Shown here: positions 7,927-16,308 of the stretch, piece after piece
Position numbering within the stretch: position 1 is the stretch's first letter
Layout of the letters: each line of letters starts with the position of its first letter
Source: Thermoplasmata archaeon
GTDB taxonomy: Archaea > Thermoplasmatota > Thermoplasmata > RBG-16-68-12
Length of the DNA: 52,793 bases
Reading direction: 5' to 3'
Assembly: GCA_036395115.1 (NCBI GenBank)
Contig: DASWDU010000047.1
Span: 1 to 52,793, forward strand
Notes under the pieces: model-generated
The model's input: only the letters and a program-made list of their open reading frames with translations
Told to the model about the DNA's origin: nothing
Databases searched by the model: none
Program-made: the position numbers and the translations under genes

Positions 7927-8694
7927 GTGCCGGAGGCTCGCGTCGCGGCGCGTCCGGCCCTCACGACCCTCGTTCCCACCCTGGACCGGATCCTCGGTCC
8001 GTTCGAGCGGGGCAAGATTACCCTGGTCGACAGCGGCTCCAACTTCGTGTTCCACCTCACGACCCTCCTCTGCGTCCGCGCGGTCATGGAGGGCCACGAA
8101 GTCGTCTTCCTCGACGGCGGGAACTCCGTGGACCCGCACGGGATGGTGGCCCTCGGGAAACGCGTCGGGCTGACGCGGGAGGAAGTCCTGCCCCGCGTGC
8201 ACGTGGCCCGGGCGTTCACGTGCCATCAGATGACGACGTTAATATTGGATATGCTGGATAAAAAAATGGGAGAGACCCGGGCGGGGATGGCGGTCCTCGC
8301 GTGCCTGCCGGAGATGTACCTCGACGAGGACGTCGAGGTGGGCGAGGCCCACCAGCTGTTCCAGCGGTCCGTGCGGGCGATCCGGCGCACCGTCGCGGAA
8401 CGGGACGTCGTCGGCTTGGTGACGAACGCCGGCCTCGCAAAGCTCCACCGGCGCAAGTCGATCCGGCGGGAGCTGTACGAAGGCGCGGACCGGATCGTGC
8501 GGATCGCGCACGGGAAAGGCGGCGTCCTCATCCACCGGCTCGACACGGGGACGTCGGAATGGTACGCGTCCGTGCCGCCGGACCAGACGACCCTGGACGA
8601 CTTCGATTCCGCGCAGCCACGGATCCTCGGCTTCCGGGAGACCGGAGGCTGGCGAGGGATTCGCGAAGGCGGCTACCTGCGCTTCGGATGGTGA
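7927..8694 (+). CDS. RadA/RadB-like RecA-fold protein lacking a P-loop
   Basis: The 255-residue protein follows the RadB layout. It opens with LDRILGPFERGKITLV, the strand that normally precedes Walker A, and later has a GLVTNAG segment like the VVVTNQ of RadA/RadB. It ends with a segment containing HRLDTG. Where a P-loop GxxGxGKT should follow, the sequence is DSGSNFVFHL, with no Lys or Thr. The Walker B strand (AVLACLPEM) lacks its Asp. It is therefore predicted not to hydrolyse ATP and may be a structural RadA partner. The GTG start is the first standard in-frame codon after the TATA box at 7857. Confidence 0.6.
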   Translation: MPEARVAARPALTTLVPTLDRILGPFERGKITLVDSGSNFVFHLTTLLCVRAVMEGHEVVFLDGGNSVDPHGMVALGKRVGLTREEVLPRVHVARAFTCHQMTTLILDMLDKKMGETRAGMAVLACLPEMYLDEDVEVGEAHQLFQRSVRAIRRTVAERDVVGLVTNAGLAKLHRRKSIRRELYEGADRIVRIAHGKGGVLIHRLDTGTSEWYASVPPDQTTLDDFDSAQPRILGFRETGGWRGIREGGYLRFGW

Positions 8695-8725
8695 CCTCGC
8701 GCTCGTCCGGGACGTCCGGCGCGCA

Positions 8726-8734
8726 GGTAAATAC
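8726..8734 (+). promoter_or_regulatory. TATA box, leaderless promoter of the VOC gene
   Basis: GGTAAATAC is centred about 26 bases before the ATG pair at 8756/8759. This fits a leaderless transcript and supports a start at one of these two ATGs. Confidence 0.55.
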
Positions 8735-8755
8735 CGGCCGCCCGGTGCCGCGGGC

Positions 8756-9166
8756 ATGATGCGGCTCCTCTACGCGGGAATTCGAGTCCGAGACCTCGAA
8801 CGATCCGTTCGGTTCTACCGGCAGGTCTTGGGCATGCGGGTGTCGCGGAGAGGGACGATGAGCCACGGCGGCATCTGGGTCGAACTCAAGAGCCCGGGAT
8901 CGCCCCAGCGGCTCGAACTGAACTGGTATCCCCCGGGTTCGCGGTTCCACACGCGGTATCGGAAAGGGGAGGAACTCGACCATCTCGCGTTTCGGGTCAC
9001 GAATGTGGAACGCACGTTCCGGGAAGTCACCGCGAACGGAGCCCGGCCGGAGGTCCCGCCGTTCCGGGAGTCGAGGTACGCCTTCGCCTTCGTGAGCGAC
9101 CCCGACGGAATCTGGATCGAACTGCTCGGGCGGGTGCGCGAGTCGCGGAGCAAGGATCCCGAGTGA
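8756..9166 (+). CDS. VOC (glyoxalase/bleomycin-resistance fold) metalloprotein
   Basis: This 136-residue single-domain protein has the full VOC pattern: GIRVRDLERSVRFYRQVLGM at the start, LELNWYP in the middle, LDHLAFRV, and the terminal DPDGIWIEL. The family binds a divalent metal through His/Glu residues and includes glyoxalase I. The conserved Glu of WIEL and the His of DHLAF are present. Its substrate cannot be told from sequence. A paralogue lies at 51577-51963. The start is supported by the TATA box at 8726-8734. Confidence 0.85.
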   Translation: MMRLLYAGIRVRDLERSVRFYRQVLGMRVSRRGTMSHGGIWVELKSPGSPQRLELNWYPPGSRFHTRYRKGEELDHLAFRVTNVERTFREVTANGARPEVPPFRESRYAFAFVSDPDGIWIELLGRVRESRSKDPE

Positions 9167-9170
9167 AAGC

Positions 9171-9782
9171 TCACACGATCTGGGTCACCGCGGACCAGAC
9201 GAGCCACGCAGCGAAGGCGACGAGGCTGACGATCGAGAAGACTAGGACGCGGTGGTAGGCCCGCGCGAACCGACGCTGCGCCTCCCGCACCGCGAGGGGG
9301 AACGCCGTGATCCAGAGGACGAGGCCGCCGTAGAAGCCCACCAGCACGGGGGGACCGAGCTGATTGATCAGGACGAGGCCGGCGGTCAGCCACCAGAGGA
9401 TCGGGTAGGGGCTCGTGATGTTCACGGAGAGCCCGGGCACGTAGGATCTCGCGCGTTCCTCCGGTCGCGGCTCGAGGATCGCCTCCGTCCGGCGCCACGC
9501 GCGGCCGGCCATCCAGGCGAAGTACGCCATCACGGCGGCGCCGATCAGCGCGACGAACGGCACGTACGGTTCCAAGACGGAGACGGCGGAGCGGGCAAGG
9601 ACCGCCAACGTCAGGAAGACCGTGTCCGCGGTCGTCGCGCCGAGACCGACGAGGAAGCCGGCGCGCCACGAGCGCGTGACCGTGCAGGAGGCGATAATCG
9701 CGTTCACGGGACCCGGGGGCGCGGCGAGGGAGAGGCCTATCGCGACGCCGGCGCCGATCGCGACGAGGACGTCGAGGACCAC
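9171..9782 (-). CDS. LysE/RhtB-type amino-acid exporter
   Basis: The 203-residue membrane protein has six helices and begins with the LysE signature: GLSLAAPPGPVNAIIAS, then RAGFLVGLGATTADTVFL. The family exports amino acids or related metabolites, and the substrate here is not known. The GTG at 9782 was chosen because an AT-rich TTTCAAAG element lies about 24 bases upstream and the upstream frame is not membrane-like. It is convergent with the VOC gene, with four bases between the stops. Confidence 0.85.
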   Translation of the reverse strand: MVLDVLVAIGAGVAIGLSLAAPPGPVNAIIASCTVTRSWRAGFLVGLGATTADTVFLTLAVLARSAVSVLEPYVPFVALIGAAVMAYFAWMAGRAWRRTEAILEPRPEERARSYVPGLSVNITSPYPILWWLTAGLVLINQLGPPVLVGFYGGLVLWITAFPLAVREAQRRFARAYHRVLVFSIVSLVAFAAWLVWSAVTQIV

Positions 9783-9861
9783 GCGGACGCATGGCAGCTT
9801 CCCCTTTGAAACCGCGGACTCCGAACGCCTCCGAAGGACGGACGGCCTGCTTCGGGCAAGC

Positions 9862-9869
9862 CTTATACC
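9862..9869 (+). promoter_or_regulatory. TATA box, leaderless promoter at 9891
   Basis: CTTATACC is centred 25 bases before the GTG at 9891. The spacing matches that of the other leaderless genes here and decides the GTG start. Confidence 0.6.
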
Positions 9870-9890
9870 GGCCGCCACTTTCGTCGGCGC

Positions 9891-10628
9891 GTGCGAATCG
9901 GCGGCTCGACGTACAGCCGCGAGCCGTTCCCGAAACAGGTCGCGGAACTGCGGGAGTCGGGATTCGACTATGCGGAGCTCGACCTGACGTGGGTCTCCCT
10001 GGATCCGGCGGCGCTTCAAGATGCGGCGGAGGACCTCGCGGAGAAGATTCCGCTGGAGACGGCGCACCTGCCGCCGTCCCGCTTCCACCAAGCCGACCTC
10101 GCTCGGTTCGTCGGGTTCATCGACGCCCTCGCGCCGATCGGCACGCGCATCTTCAACGCGCACTTCATGGAGGCCCGGTCCGCCCCGAGGACGTCCCCGG
10201 AGGCGAAGACCTCGTGGTTCGCGGACCTCGTGAAGGCGGCGGCGGACCGCGGCGTCGCGGTGACTCTCGAGAACGTCGACGAGCCCCCCGACGTCCTTCG
10301 CAAGGCCCTCGACGCGATCCCCGACTTGCGGTACTGCCTCGACGTCGGGCATGCGCACCTCGACAAGCGGGCCGACGGCGGTCGGACGTACCTCGCGGCG
10401 CTCGGCGACCGCCTAGCGCTGGCCCACATCCACGACAACCACGGCGGCCACGGCGAGGTGGGGGACGAGCACCTGCCGTTCGGCCAGGGAGGAATCGACG
10501 TGGAGCGGGACGTCAAGGCGCTGAAGGCGCGCGGGTACGATGGGCCCGCGACCCTCGAGATCTTCAAGGGGACGCCGGACGACCGACGGGCGTGCCTCCG
10601 GAAGATGCGCCGGTGGACGAGGGAGTAG
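9891..10628 (+). CDS. Xylose-isomerase-like TIM-barrel protein (AP endonuclease 2 family)
   Basis: The 245-residue protein has the TIM-barrel pattern of the AP endonuclease IV / sugar isomerase superfamily. It begins RIGGSTYSREPF. Metal-binding residues are visible as ETAHLP (about 58-63), NAHF (about 85-88), TLENVD (about 119-124), CLDVGHAHLD (about 147-156), HIHDNHG (about 181-187) and TLEIF (about 226-230). These are the usual Glu/His/Asp zinc ligands. It may be a sugar-phosphate isomerase/epimerase or a DNA endonuclease. At 245 residues it is slightly short for Nfo. It is convergent with the DUF835 gene. Confidence 0.75.
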   Translation: MRIGGSTYSREPFPKQVAELRESGFDYAELDLTWVSLDPAALQDAAEDLAEKIPLETAHLPPSRFHQADLARFVGFIDALAPIGTRIFNAHFMEARSAPRTSPEAKTSWFADLVKAAADRGVAVTLENVDEPPDVLRKALDAIPDLRYCLDVGHAHLDKRADGGRTYLAALGDRLALAHIHDNHGGHGEVGDEHLPFGQGGIDVERDVKALKARGYDGPATLEIFKGTPDDRRACLRKMRRWTRE

Positions 10629-10655
10629 GGCGAACCTGCGTGAGGCGGCCCCGGC

Positions 10656-12752
10656 TCAGGTGATCCGGACAACCTCGATCTGCTGCGCGAGCTGCTTGAG
10701 CTCCCGACCCTGCAGGACCTCCGGCGGCATCGCGACCAGGAGGATCTGTTGCCCCTTGGCAACCTGTTCGACGACTTCCCGGAGGAACGCCAAGACGGAC
10801 GGGAAATCGTTGCCCTCGACCAAGTCCTTCAGGCAATCGATGAGGACGACCCCGACGGGGTTCGACCGGAGGAAGTCCCGGACGTCCGAAGCCATGGCGT
10901 CCAAGGAGGTCGCGAGGACCAAGCCGCTCCTCGTGCCCCGATTGTCTCCGAGCCAGACGGTCTTCGTGTGCGGCAGCTTGAAGGCCCGTTGGACGTCCAT
11001 CGGGTTCCGGCGGGTGAGGACCAGGCCCGACCGGCCCATCCGGGTCACGTGCTCGAGTGCCCGCATCCCCGCGGCGGGTTTCTGCTCGTCCACGAGGTAC
11101 GCGCCTCCCGGCCGGAGATCGCGCACCGAGATCGCGGGATCCGGCGGAGGCGTCCCGCCTTTCGCGAGCAGGCCTCCGAGGGAGGGAAGCCGGCCGGCGC
11201 GCGGGGCCTCGGCGGCGGCCGGGCCGGCGTCGGACGAGGTCTTTCGCCGTCGGACGACGAAGAACAGGAACAGGGCGACGGCCGCGATCCCCGCGACGGC
11301 GCCTCCGACGACGAGGACCGTCGGCAGGACCACGGCGGCGTCGGTCGTCGAGACCCGAACGACCTCGAGGGTGAGGGTCGCCGCCACCGGGCTGGCGGGA
11401 TCTCGGTCCCGGAACTCGATGCGGACCGTCCCGTTGAGGATCTCGTCGGGGAGCAAGGCCGCGCTGTGCATCTCGTTGATCGCCGTGAAGACGGAAGTCA
11501 TCTTCAGGCCCCACGCACCTGCGGTGAAGTTCCAGACGAACACGTCGAAGTTCTCGCCGCCCGCGGTGACGTTCCCCTCGACGTCCAGCGCCGGACTCCC
11601 ACCGCCGACGCCGGTCACGGTTTGGACGACGTCGAGGTGGTAGGCGACCACCGTCGTCACGACGTCCACGTAGTCGAGCCACAAATCGGACGGGGCGACG
11701 TCGGACCCGAGCGCGTCGACGAACCGGATGGACACGTTCCCGGCGTCGAACTCGCTGGCCGCCAGGGCGTACGTCAGGACCTGGTCCACCGTGCCGGTCA
11801 GGGTCAGCCGCGGCGTCCAGACGGACGGCGGCGTCAAGACCTGGACCGAGACGCTCTCGTCGGAGACGTGACCCCTCAACCGGAGATTGTGCTGCGGGCC
11901 CGTGGCGACCCCGGTCCAGTCGTACCGCAGCGCCAATTCGTAGACGAGCGGCTGGTACGTCGCCCGGACGGCGTTCGCATCGAGGTCGATCGTCTCGGGC
12001 GAGCCTTGCGGGCTGTGCGTGATGCTCGTGGCGATGTTTGCCCCGAAATCCGACGGGGTCCACGGGTGACCCGCGCAGGTCGTGAAATCCAGGAATGTGT
12101 AGGCGTTTGGATCCGTGCCGGGCAGGCTGCCCGTCGTCTGCGCGGGACACCAGCCCACGCCGCCATCCCAGGAGATCGTGATCGTGAGACGGTCGTTCCC
12201 CGGATCGAAGGCTTCGTATCCGACCTCGACGCGGGTGATCGAGGAAGCCGCCGGGACGCTGAAGCCGAAGCCCTGGAAGACGCCGGCGTCGCCGCCCGCT
12301 GACGAAGACGCGTAGGCGCCGTCGGACGCCATGCCGTTGGCACAGGCCGTCCACGTGCAGCTGGGGTCCGTTGCGGTCGGGTTGCTCTCGACGACGACCG
12401 GGAGGGCCGTCGCCTCGCGATACTGGACGTAGACGCCGTCGGAGCTTTGCACGTCCGCCGGGAAAGTCCCCGCGATCCGGGACCCCTGGCTCAGGTTTTC
12501 GATCGAAGGATAGGCGAGGGGATCCGGGGCGACGTCGGCTTCGCGCATCGTCTCGCGCAGGCCATCCTCGGCCTGCACGCCCGCCGGTCCGTCCGTGGTC
12601 CCGGCGAGGACCTGTTCCCCCGAGACCGAGAACGCGGCCGCCCTCGCGGGCGGAGCGGAGAGCAGGACGGCGGCCAGCGTCAGGATGACGAGCGTGGCGC
12701 TCGCCCGTCCGCGCGAGGACGGGGCCGGAGCTTCCGCCGCCTTCGATGGCAT
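10656..12752 (-). CDS. Secreted/membrane-anchored surface protein with cytoplasmic DUF835 domain
   Basis: The protein has 698 residues. An N-terminal signal peptide (about 15-40, LVILTLAAVLLSAPPARA) is followed by about 430 residues of beta-rich extracellular sequence with several Cys and Thr/Ser-rich strands. One transmembrane helix lies near 470-500 with an RRRK stop-transfer. A C-terminal DUF835 domain (about 545-695) contains GGAYLVDE, GLVLTRRNP, and a Walker-B-like VGVVLIDCLKDLVEGN. DUF835 is common in Euryarchaeota, often fused to sensor domains. The architecture suggests an envelope receptor that signals inward. The ATG at 12752 gives a proper signal peptide; the longer frame does not. 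Confidence 0.75.
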   Translation of the reverse strand: MPSKAAEAPAPSSRGRASATLVILTLAAVLLSAPPARAAAFSVSGEQVLAGTTDGPAGVQAEDGLRETMREADVAPDPLAYPSIENLSQGSRIAGTFPADVQSSDGVYVQYREATALPVVVESNPTATDPSCTWTACANGMASDGAYASSSAGGDAGVFQGFGFSVPAASSITRVEVGYEAFDPGNDRLTITISWDGGVGWCPAQTTGSLPGTDPNAYTFLDFTTCAGHPWTPSDFGANIATSITHSPQGSPETIDLDANAVRATYQPLVYELALRYDWTGVATGPQHNLRLRGHVSDESVSVQVLTPPSVWTPRLTLTGTVDQVLTYALAASEFDAGNVSIRFVDALGSDVAPSDLWLDYVDVVTTVVAYHLDVVQTVTGVGGGSPALDVEGNVTAGGENFDVFVWNFTAGAWGLKMTSVFTAINEMHSAALLPDEILNGTVRIEFRDRDPASPVAATLTLEVVRVSTTDAAVVLPTVLVVGGAVAGIAAVALFLFFVVRRRKTSSDAGPAAAEAPRAGRLPSLGGLLAKGGTPPPDPAISVRDLRPGGAYLVDEQKPAAGMRALEHVTRMGRSGLVLTRRNPMDVQRAFKLPHTKTVWLGDNRGTRSGLVLATSLDAMASDVRDFLRSNPVGVVLIDCLKDLVEGNDFPSVLAFLREVVEQVAKGQQILLVAMPPEVLQGRELKQLAQQIEVVRIT

Positions 12753-12906
12753 GGGAACCCGTGGGTTCCTTCGAGGCGGTCCGGACCCGCTTAAGGATTC
12801 GGCCGTGACTATCAGCCGTGCAACCATGCCATGGGGCGGCGAGTAGTTTCGGTCATCCCCTCCCCGCTCGTTCTTAGGGGCGGCCGTCCTGGCACGCCGG
12901 GGACGC

Positions 12907-13188
12907 ATGGGCCGCACGATCCCGACGTACCGGCTGCACCTCGAGTCAATCCTGAACGACTGGATGGACTACCGCCGCGCGCTGCGCGAGAAAGACCGCG
13001 AGGCGTTCGACCGCCTGCTGAACAAATCGAGGCAGCACGCGAGCGCCGCGAGCTACTGCGCCCACATCGATCCGTCGATCCTCGCGATCCTGTCGATCCT
13101 CCTCGAGATGGAGCGGGAGATCGAGGCCCTTCGAAAGTGGGAATCTTCTTCAGGGATGGGCGAATCGCGGCCTCATGCGGATCCGTGA
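12907..13188 (+). CDS. Small conserved archaeal protein beginning MGRTIPTYR
   Basis: This is a 93-residue helical protein. The N-terminus MGRTIPTYR and the helix YRRALREKDREAFDRLL resemble a small uncharacterised family also found in haloarchaea (MGRTVP...FRRALRREDREA). A further helix (ILAILSILLEMEREIEALR) makes up most of the rest. No catalytic motif was seen. It overlaps the following GNAT gene by 14 bases, so the two are probably co-transcribed. Confidence 0.7.
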   Translation: MGRTIPTYRLHLESILNDWMDYRRALREKDREAFDRLLNKSRQHASAASYCAHIDPSILAILSILLEMEREIEALRKWESSSGMGESRPHADP

Positions 13189-13681
13189 TGCGACGCCGGC
13201 AGACCGGGTCGCCCTCGAGCGCATCGCGCGGGAGTCGTTCGACGGCGTCCGCGCCCTCCTGGCGGTGCGGGGTTTGCGGCGCGCGCGGCCCCTCGTCGTC
13301 GCGGAGGAGGGCGGGACCTTGGTCGGCTTCCTCGAGGGACGGCTGCTGCGCGGCCGGACGCGGATCGGGCACGTGTACGCCGTCGCCGTCGACCCTCGCA
13401 TGAGGCGACGCGGCATCGGGCGCCGGCTCGTCGGCGAGGCGCTGCGGCGCTTCGATGCGGGAGGCGCCAAGCGCATCGTCGCGTCGGTGCCTCGGGACCA
13501 CGAGCCCTCCCGGTCCCTGTTCGCGGCGTCGGGATTCCGCGAGGCGCCCCGCGAGGCCCTGTGGCGCCTGTACCGGTGGCGTGCGTTCCGGATCCGCCTG
13601 CGGATGATCCTCGCGCCCCACGAGGTCTTCCTCGTGCGCACTTTCACCGACCCCTCCCCCGCATCGGCTCAAGGCGCCTGA
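13175..13681 (+). CDS. GNAT N-acetyltransferase
   Basis: This 168-residue protein has the GNAT fold. MRIRDATPADRVALERIA begins the domain, VYAVAVDPRMRRRGIGRRLV is the acetyl-CoA binding motif A with the R/Q-x-x-G-x-G/A pattern, and SLFAASGFRE is motif B. The substrate is unknown and could be a protein N-terminus or a small amine. The last 40 residues are hydrophobic/basic and may contact a partner. It overlaps the preceding small gene and runs into the polymerase gene. Confidence 0.85.
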   Translation: MRIRDATPADRVALERIARESFDGVRALLAVRGLRRARPLVVAEEGGTLVGFLEGRLLRGRTRIGHVYAVAVDPRMRRRGIGRRLVGEALRRFDAGGAKRIVASVPRDHEPSRSLFAASGFREAPREALWRLYRWRAFRIRLRMILAPHEVFLVRTFTDPSPASAQGA

Positions 13682-13686
13682 GACGC

Positions 13687-15393
13687 CTGTCGTGGACCTC
13701 CGGGGGAGACGCGACGCACGGGTGGATCATCGACGCCTATGGGGACTACGACCGCGATTCGATGGTCCTCTGGCTCTGGAACGAGCACGGGGCGCACCGG
13801 ATCGAGGACGCGCGGTCATGGCCGACGTTCTTCCTGCACGCGCCGCCGGGCGAGCTGCCCGCGATCCGACGACGGATCGAGATCCTCGACGGCGTGCGGG
13901 AGGTCCGCGAGGTCTCGCGGCGGATCGCCCTCGAGGACGACGAGCCGAAGCCCGTCCTGGAGATCGTGCCGCGGCACTACCGCGACATCCGCAATCTCGC
14001 GCACATCTTCGACTCGAACGGCGGGTACGTGGACCATCGGCTGTTCAACGTGGACCTGCGGTTCAGCCAGCGGTATGCGATGGAGCACGACATCTTCCCG
14101 ATGGGGCTCGTGCGCTACGCGAACGGCACGTGGACCGCGGAGGAAGAGCACTTCGCCCTCGACTACCCGCTGCCGCCGCTGAAGAAATCGCTGCTCGACG
14201 TTCACGTGGACAATCCGGCGGGCATCCCGCGGATGCAAGACAAACTCCTCGGGGCGCGCCTCGACGATGCGGACATCGACGGATCCGAGGAGTCGATCCT
14301 GCGCGGCATCGATGAGACCGTGCGTTCGAAGGATCCGGACATCCTCATGACGGATGGTGGCGACGCATTCACGATGCCGTACTTAGCGCGAAAGTCGGCG
14401 GAACTCGGCGTGTCGATGCAACTCGGACGGGATGCGGACAAGTTCGCGGAGCGCAAGGGGAAATCGTACTTCACGTATGGGAAGATTGTCTACAAGCCGG
14501 GCCAGTACATCTTGCGTGGTCGTCTGCATCTGGATCGCGGGCACTTCGCGTATCGGGAGAGCGACTTCGCGGGCCTCGCGGAATTGTCGCGGTTGTCCAC
14601 GTTGACGCCACAGGAGCAGGCACGACTCACTCCGGGAACCGCCATCACCGCCATGCAAGTCACACAGGCGTACAAGGACGACTGCTTGGTCCTCTGGAAG
14701 AAAAACAGACCCGAGGAGTTCAAGACCGCAGAGGATCTCGTGCGCGGGGATCGCGGCGGGTTCATCTTCGAACCCGAGGTCGGATTGCACGAAGGGCTCT
14801 ACGAACTCGATTTCTACGCGCTATATCCAAACATCATGATGAAGTTCAACATCTCGCCGGAGACGCTGGGTTGCGCATGCTGTGAGCTAGACGGGCGAAC
14901 GGTACCGGAACTGAAGTACCACCTCTGCACACGCCGCGTCGGGCTGATTCCAAGGGTCCTGAAGCCCGTGCTGGAGCGGCGCCGGTATTACAAGAAGATG
15001 AAGAAGGAACCGGGACCCTTGGAGGAGGTTTACCGTGGCAGGGACACGATTCTCAAGTGGCTCCTAGTCACAACATTTCGGTTATACCGGATACAAGAAC
15101 GCCCGCTTCGGCCGCATCGAGTGCCACGAGGCCATCAACGCTTACGCGCGCGACATCCTCGTTCGCACGATGGAGATCGCGGAGTCACACCGCTACGAGG
15201 TCGTCCACGGCATCGTCGATTCGGTCTGGCTGCGGGCCAAGCCCGACGCGGAGGACATCCGCAAGGTGCAGGACCTCATCGCGGGGTCCACGGGCCTCCC
15301 GATCGAACTCGAGGGCCGCTACAAGTGGGTCGTCTTCCTGCCGTGCAAGACGACGGGCGTCGGTGCCCTGAACCGCTACTATGGACTTCTTGA
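13687..15393 (+). CDS. Family-B DNA polymerase-like protein, N-terminal part before frameshift
   Basis: This part holds the N-terminal domain (THGWIIDAYGDY), an exonuclease-like domain and motif A (DFYALYPNIM, near 14803-14832). The usual Exo I Asp-Ile-Glu is replaced by a LLDVHVD stretch, and Exo II reads DPDILMTDGGDAF, so proofreading is doubtful. The frame fails near 15076-15078: KWLLVTTF should continue as GYTGYKNARFG, but an extra T in the run TTT shifts it, and the frame ends at 15393. No ATG, GTG or TTG was found at the natural start. CTG at 13687 or a GTG at 13561 deep inside the GNAT gene are the candidates, so the 5' end is uncertain. Confidence 0.75.
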   Translation: MSWTSGGDATHGWIIDAYGDYDRDSMVLWLWNEHGAHRIEDARSWPTFFLHAPPGELPAIRRRIEILDGVREVREVSRRIALEDDEPKPVLEIVPRHYRDIRNLAHIFDSNGGYVDHRLFNVDLRFSQRYAMEHDIFPMGLVRYANGTWTAEEEHFALDYPLPPLKKSLLDVHVDNPAGIPRMQDKLLGARLDDADIDGSEESILRGIDETVRSKDPDILMTDGGDAFTMPYLARKSAELGVSMQLGRDADKFAERKGKSYFTYGKIVYKPGQYILRGRLHLDRGHFAYRESDFAGLAELSRLSTLTPQEQARLTPGTAITAMQVTQAYKDDCLVLWKKNRPEEFKTAEDLVRGDRGGFIFEPEVGLHEGLYELDFYALYPNIMMKFNISPETLGCACCELDGRTVPELKYHLCTRRVGLIPRVLKPVLERRRYYKKMKKEPGPLEEVYRGRDTILKWLLVTTFRLYRIQERPLRPHRVPRGHQRLRARHPRSHDGDRGVTPLRGRPRHRRFGLAAGQARRGGHPQGAGPHRGVHGPPDRTRGPLQVGRLPAVQDDGRRCPEPLLWTS

Positions 15394-16069
15394 CCACGAT
15401 GAGTTCAAGCTTCGCGGCATCGAGCTGCGCAAGCACGACACCCCGGAGTTCATCAACATCTGCCAGGAGGCCATGCTCGGAGAGCTGAGCCTCGCGTCGA
15501 ACGCCGCGGAGTTCCGCGAGCGCATCCCGAAGGCCGTCGACATCCTCCGGTGGACCGCGAAATGCGTCCTCGACCGCGCGATCCCCGTGCACCAGTTCAT
15601 CCTCACGAAGAACATCTCGCGCGCCCTCCCAGAGTACGTCGTCCTCACCGCCACCGCGGCGGCCCTGAAGCAGATGGAGAAGCGCGGCTTCACGGTCGAG
15701 CCGGGCGAGTCGATCCGGTACGTCCTCCTGAACGCCCGCGCCCGCGACTCCGAGCGAAAGGTGCGCGTCGCGGAGTTCCTCCAGGGGGACGAGGAGCCGG
15801 ACGCATGGGAGTACATCCGCCTCCTGTGCCGATCCGGACAGACGCTCCTCGCGCCGTTCGGGTACACGGAGGAAAGGCTGGCCGCGATGTGCAAGGATCT
15901 CTCCGAGGTCTCGATTACAAACATTCCCGAACGAGCGATCGCGATCCAGGAGGACTACAAGTCTCAGGGGGAGAGCCGCAGCCGCGCCCGCGGCGGGGTC
16001 GGATACAAGAAGCCGTGGCGGATCGAAATGGACGAAGCGAAGCCCGGTGAAATTCCGGACGAGTTGTGA
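15077..16069 (+). CDS. Family-B DNA polymerase-like protein, C-terminal part after frameshift
   Basis: Read in the +1-shifted frame from 15077, the polymerase continues without a gap: FGYTGYKNARFGRIECHEAI completes motif B. The palm motif C follows as HGIVDSVWL and then a thumb region, ending at 16069. The standard motif C is YGDTDS; here the first catalytic Asp is missing (I-V-D). This resembles the divergent PolB2-type archaeal paralogues, thought to be inactive or altered. The first in-frame ATG in this part is at 15170, after motif B, so translation from it alone would not give a whole polymerase. With one base removed the total would be about 790 residues, normal for PolB. Confidence 0.75.
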   Translation, partial: FGYTGYKNARFGRIECHEAINAYARDILVRTMEIAESHRYEVVHGIVDSVWLRAKPDAEDIRKVQDLIAGSTGLPIELEGRYKWVVFLPCKTTGVGALNRYYGLLDHDEFKLRGIELRKHDTPEFINICQEAMLGELSLASNAAEFRERIPKAVDILRWTAKCVLDRAIPVHQFILTKNISRALPEYVVLTATAAALKQMEKRGFTVEPGESIRYVLLNARARDSERKVRVAEFLQGDEEPDAWEYIRLLCRSGQTLLAPFGYTEERLAAMCKDLSEVSITNIPERAIAIQEDYKSQGESRSRARGGVGYKKPWRIEMDEAKPGEIPDEL

Positions 16070-16083
16070 TCCTGCGTCCCTGC

Positions 16084-16308
16084 TCACTCGACGGGGAACG
16101 GCTCTTCCGTCAGGCCCTCCGCCGCGGCGACGAGCTTCGTCACGCGCTGCTCGGAATCCACGAGGATCGCGTGGCAGCGTCGGTACAAGGCGAGCCCTTC
16201 CTCGAAGACGGCGAGCGCCCGGTCGAGCGGCAGATCGCCGCGGGACAGCGCGTCCACCGTGGCCTCGAGGGCCGCGAGGGATTCCTCGAACGTCGGTCCA
16301 TCGGTCAT
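16084..16308 (-). CDS. xseB: Exonuclease VII small subunit
   Basis: The protein has 74 residues with the XseB helical hairpin: FEESLAALEATVDALSRGDL, then LDRALAVFEEGLALYRRC. XseB binds the large subunit XseA to form exonuclease VII, which cuts single-stranded DNA from both ends. Its ATG overlaps the xseA stop (ATGA, 16308-16305), so it is the second gene of the operon. This enzyme is typical of bacteria and patchy in archaea, which suggests ancient acquisition. Confidence 0.9.
   Translation of the reverse strand: MTDGPTFEESLAALEATVDALSRGDLPLDRALAVFEEGLALYRRCHAILVDSEQRVTKLVAAAEGLTEEPFPVE

Noticed and set aside
10749-12302. Plus-strand open frame of about 517 codons opposite the DUF835 gene
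   Set aside because: It has no domain and mirrors the codon bias of the real minus-strand gene, which has a signal peptide, membrane helix and DUF835.
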